Below are positions 61,163 through 64,000 of a DNA stretch of 64,000 bases, one piece after another. Numbering within the stretch: the first letter of the stretch is position 1; each line of letters starts with the position of its first letter. The notes below the pieces were generated by a model. The model searched no databases. It had not been told where the DNA came from and saw only the letters and a list, made by a program, of their open reading frames with translations. This DNA comes from Terriglobia bacterium. Its GTDB lineage: Bacteria > Acidobacteriota > Terriglobia > Terriglobales > Acidobacteriaceae. The position numbers and the translations under genes were made by a program. Location: contig JAIQGK010000010.1 in the NCBI GenBank assembly GCA_020072645.1, positions 62,001 through 126,000 of the forward strand, in the 5' to 3' direction.

Positions 61163-62326
61163 CTATATCCTGCGGAGTGCTGATGCGACGCTCAGCCTCA
61201 TCGCCCTCCGCGCCGGCAACCATCCACCGGCGATTCCTATGAGGCCAGCGAAAAACAAGGCCTGTATCACGATCGGGAGAGTCACGCGAAAGCCAAACTC
61301 GAGTGTCGCGGAGGCCAGGCCTGCATTGAAACTGGTGGAGAACCAGTTAATAGGCATGGCCAACAGTACGCCAATCGTGCCGGCTGCCAGCGCCAGCACC
61401 AGCGACTCAACCAGAAAAGAAGCCACGATCGCCGAGGGGCGAAAACCCAGGGCACGAAGTGTTGCAATCTCCGTAGTGCGCGCGGAAACAGCTGCGTACA
61501 TCGTATTCATCGCAGCAAAGATAGCGCCAAAAGCCATGATCCCCGCTACCAGCATCCCAAGCACGCGCACCTGGTCAGCGACAGCGGACTGCTCACGGTA
61601 ATAGTCCGATTCCCTTTCGGATTGAAGATTGATTCGAGGATCGTCGGTCATCCGCTGGATCAGCGCGGAGGCGTCGGCTCCGCTCGCTAGTTTTAGACGA
61701 ACACTGTTGAAGACCGTTCCACGATTCGCGTCTTCCTGCAGACTATGCACATCGCCCCAAACTTCCGATTCAAATGAACTGCCACCCGCCTCGAAGATTC
61801 CGACGACGCTCCAGGACCTCCGGCCAAAGCGCATGCTTGAACCCAGGTTGCATCCCGGATAGCGCCCAACCAGCGCCTTACCGATAATGATTTCGCTGAG
61901 GCCCGGCGTGAACTTGCGTCCAGCGATGATATGAACCTGATCGTGAACTGCGAACCCAACGGGGAGCAGGCCGCGAACGGCCAGGCTATCCAGGCCTGCA
62001 TTCTGACGGGTCATCAGGATTTGCTCCGCCAGTTCAGCCGACGCCAGAGGATTTCCATCAGCGTCGCGGCGTATCTCCGTCAAAAACTTGAGGGCGTCGA
62101 ATTGATCAATCTTCACGGAAGAGCCGGTCTCGGTGGTTGAACCGCGGGCCAAAACGATTATGTTGTCGTCTGAGCCGCTATGCTGGATTGCGTGGGAGAT
62201 TCCTGAGACCATCGCCATGGCCACGACGAAAACCGCCACTACTAGCGCGATACCTCCGCCGGTCATGGCATTCGACACCCGCCGGACCATCAGGCTTCTT
62301 CGGTTATATTTCAGGGGAATGGCCAT
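61163..62326 (-). CDS. ABC transporter permease (MacB/FtsX type), second of two
   Basis: 387 residues; one N-terminal helix (AMTGGGIALVVAVFVVAMAM), a periplasmic MacB-PCD-like domain, and three C-terminal helices (RVLGMLVAGIMAFGAIFAAM, ATLRALGFRPSAIVASFLVE, LALAAGTIGVLLAMPINWF). Its stop lies 3 bases before the adaptor start. It pairs with the permease upstream to form the exporter core as a heterodimer, whereas E. coli MacB is a homodimer fused to its ATPase. Confidence 0.88.
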   Translation of the reverse strand: MAIPLKYNRRSLMVRRVSNAMTGGGIALVVAVFVVAMAMVSGISHAIQHSGSDDNIIVLARGSTTETGSSVKIDQFDALKFLTEIRRDADGNPLASAELAEQILMTRQNAGLDSLAVRGLLPVGFAVHDQVHIIAGRKFTPGLSEIIIGKALVGRYPGCNLGSSMRFGRRSWSVVGIFEAGGSSFESEVWGDVHSLQEDANRGTVFNSVRLKLASGADASALIQRMTDDPRINLQSERESDYYREQSAVADQVRVLGMLVAGIMAFGAIFAAMNTMYAAVSARTTEIATLRALGFRPSAIVASFLVESLVLALAAGTIGVLLAMPINWFSTSFNAGLASATLEFGFRVTLPIVIQALFFAGLIGIAGGWLPARRAMRLSVASALRRI

Positions 62327-62327
62327 T

Positions 62328-63476
62328 TCAATCCACTATCCTGAGCGCATCGCTAATCTTCCGCCGCAATGCAGATCTTGCCGGCACATATGAACTCAAT
62401 AGCCCTATCAGAATCGAGGCGAGGACCGTCTCCAAAAGCACGGCGATGGGGATCTGAATGGCGCCAACGAACGGTCCAAGAACATCCGATGTCACCGAGA
62501 AGACCTTCAGCAGACCGAACGCTGCTCCGACGCCCAGAATGCAGGCGGAGAGAGCGGTGACCACCGATTCAGCAATCAGTAAACGCAGAATCCGCGAGGA
62601 ACGAAAGCCGATCGAGCGCATGACTGCAATCTCATTCCGCCGCTCCCGAATCGACATAGCAGCAGCATTCGCGGCAACCAATCCAATCGTGAGCACGATG
62701 ATCAAGCCAAGCAACCTGGCAAGCGTGAAAAACATTCGAAAGCGGCCGATCACGTTGCCCAGAAACACCGCCTCAGAATCGCACTGCGTCTCCGCCGAGG
62801 AATTTGCAAATTGTGAATTCAATGCCTGAATGATTTGAGGAACAGCAGCCGAGCTGTCGGCGCGCACCCAAAAATTATCGACACGGCCAGGACGCCCTTG
62901 TAACTCCTCGAGATAGTCCCGGTGAAATATCATGAAGCTCGGCGCTGGTCCCTTCGCAATGGTTCCTACGATAGTTAGCGAGACACTTACCGGGTAATAG
63001 CCTGCCCCCCGTAGCTGGATTTGCTGGCCAACGGCAAGATGGAAGCGCTTCATCGTGCCTTCAGCCACGAGACATGCGGTACGAAGCTTCTTGTATTGCT
63101 CGACGCTGCCAGGAGAAAACCCCCAGTCAGGCCACATCACGTCGATTTGCCCGGGGTCAACGGCAATATTGGGGAATTGATCCGAGACCTCATGATAGAT
63201 GCCGCCAAAGAAGTTTTCCGGTGTAACGGCGACAACGTGGGGAGTAGCGGCAATCTTGCTCTTATAAGCTTCCGGCAACGGATAGGCCAGCCCCATCTTT
63301 GTGCGGCAAGCAAGTCGAACCGAGGAAGCGGAGTCGGCAAGCACGTGATTGGCAACCGTAGGAAGGCTTACCAGGGCGGAAAAGATGAATAGAGACACGG
63401 CGATCGACAGCACGGTCAGAATCGTCCTACGCTTGTTGCGGAACAGATTCTTTAAGACGAGAGTTGCGAACTTCAC
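62328..63476 (-). CDS. ABC transporter permease (MacB/FtsX type), first of two
   Basis: 382 residues with the same topology as its neighbour: KNLFRNKRRTILTVLSIAVS in the first helix region, a periplasmic domain (LACRTKMGLAYPLPEAYKSK onward), and IAVMRSIGFRSSRILRLLIA in the last FtsX domain. It overlaps the ATPase stop by four bases and leaves one base before the next permease. Identity between the two permeases is low, so each likely has its own role. Confidence 0.88.
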   Translation of the reverse strand: MKFATLVLKNLFRNKRRTILTVLSIAVSLFIFSALVSLPTVANHVLADSASSVRLACRTKMGLAYPLPEAYKSKIAATPHVVAVTPENFFGGIYHEVSDQFPNIAVDPGQIDVMWPDWGFSPGSVEQYKKLRTACLVAEGTMKRFHLAVGQQIQLRGAGYYPVSVSLTIVGTIAKGPAPSFMIFHRDYLEELQGRPGRVDNFWVRADSSAAVPQIIQALNSQFANSSAETQCDSEAVFLGNVIGRFRMFFTLARLLGLIIVLTIGLVAANAAAMSIRERRNEIAVMRSIGFRSSRILRLLIAESVVTALSACILGVGAAFGLLKVFSVTSDVLGPFVGAIQIPIAVLLETVLASILIGLLSSYVPARSALRRKISDALRIVD

Positions 63477-64000
63477 CGATCTTCTCCCCCGATAAGGACG
63501 CTCTCGGCATGGATAAAGACGCCCTTGTCCAAGCGAAAGATGCTGTCCACATAACGCTCAGCGCGTGAATCGTGGGTCACCATAACAATGGTCTTCTTGA
63601 ACCGCCGATTGAGTTCGGAAAGAAGAGTGAGAATTTCCTCGGCGGACTTCGCATCGAGGTCGCCAGTTGGCTCATCGGCAACGACGATCGTTGGATCAGT
63701 AACGATAGCACGCGCGATCGCCACCCTTTGCTCCTGCCCACCGGAGAGTTGCCGTGGATAATGGTTCATCCGTTCGGCCAATCCCACTGCCTCCAGTGCG
63801 GCCTCGACATGGGTCTTGCGTTCCGCTTTATCGAGGTCAGTGAGCAGGAGCGGCAATTCGACGTTCTCAAATGCTGTTAAGACCGGGATCAAGTTATAGA
63901 ACTGGAATACGAGACCGATATGGCGAGCACGCCAATCTGCGAGATCGTTCTCATTCATTCCAGTGATCTCTTCGCCGCCAACGGAAACATGTCCTGAAGT
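63473..64000 (-). CDS. ABC transporter ATP-binding subunit (MacB/LolD-like), cut by window edge
   Basis: The C-terminal 175 residues are inside the window; the Walker A motif and start lie beyond position 64000 (the ATG at 63958 is an internal Met). Seen here: Q-loop [20 protein letters not shown], signature [20 protein letters not shown], Walker [15 protein letters not shown], and switch His in VMVTHDSRA. The FYNLIP and LPLLL words are those of MacB/LolD/FtsE-type ATPases. Drives the two permeases downstream. Confidence 0.92.
   Translation of the reverse strand, partial: TSGHVSVGGEEITGMNENDLADWRARHIGLVFQFYNLIPVLTAFENVELPLLLTDLDKAERKTHVEAALEAVGLAERMNHYPRQLSGGQEQRVAIARAIVTDPTIVVADEPTGDLDAKSAEEILTLLSELNRRFKKTIVMVTHDSRAERYVDSIFRLDKGVFIHAESVLIGGEDR

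Overview
The window looks like chromosomal DNA of an Acidobacteriota (probably class Terriglobia). The basis is the gene content (a 1100-residue Oar-type TonB-dependent receptor with a carboxypeptidase-regulatory N-terminus, bamA followed by two skp/ompH genes with Ala/Pro-rich tails, many stand-alone secreted hydrolases), moderately GC-rich DNA, and short intergenic repeat families of a kind common in that phylum. This assignment is an inference; no rRNA is present.

Layout. 1-7.6 kb: 5' part of serS, a 48-residue membrane peptide, a secreted HExxH peptidase with TPRs, tRNA-Thr(CGT), a MerR-HTH/TPR protein, a DUF2752 membrane protein with a tiny zinc-ribbon partner, and a DinB gene with a broken copy of its own start 1 kb upstream. 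7.7-18.7 kb: glycerate kinase, hydrolase, M20 deacylase, GNAT, MFS exporter, ROK kinase, mutM, AI-2E and FNT membrane proteins, frr. 18.7-25.7 kb: periplasmic amino-acid-binding protein, fused acyltransferase/acyl-ACP ligase, an antitoxin-like gene, a dead phd antitoxin, a molybdopterin oxidoreductase. 25.9-31.3 kb: envelope block bamA, ompH, ompH, tonB-like. 31.5-39.6 kb: lepA, a frameshifted vapB antitoxin, amidohydrolase, treZ, maf, tatA, M20 peptidase.

39.9-47.8 kb is the most unusual part. It holds a protein that joins a trypsin-like protease to an S1/P1-nuclease-like zinc domain, a protein with a histone-like Lys/Pro/Ala tail, and a compact RiPP locus: two 49-50-residue precursor peptides with a shared leader and shared core motifs, followed by an MvdD/MdnC-type ATP-grasp peptide ligase. 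I propose it makes an uncharacterised graspetide (omega-ester/amide peptide). Two tandem paralogous membrane-anchored proteins and a triple Ig-like secreted protein lie upstream.

48.4-53.7 kb: a decayed integrative element sits at the 3' end of tRNA-Ser(GCT), with tyrosine integrase, two AlpA/Xis-type HTH proteins, a helicase-loader-like protein and a replication initiator broken by one frameshift. An IS630 remnant is wedged between two damaged genes beyond it. 53.9-64 kb: TonB-dependent receptor, DoxX-like protein, an SDR, and a tight MacAB-like operon (ATPase, two permeases, adaptor) that runs off the window. All reading-frame damage seen is in accessory genes while housekeeping genes are intact, which argues for genuine gene decay rather than general sequencing error.
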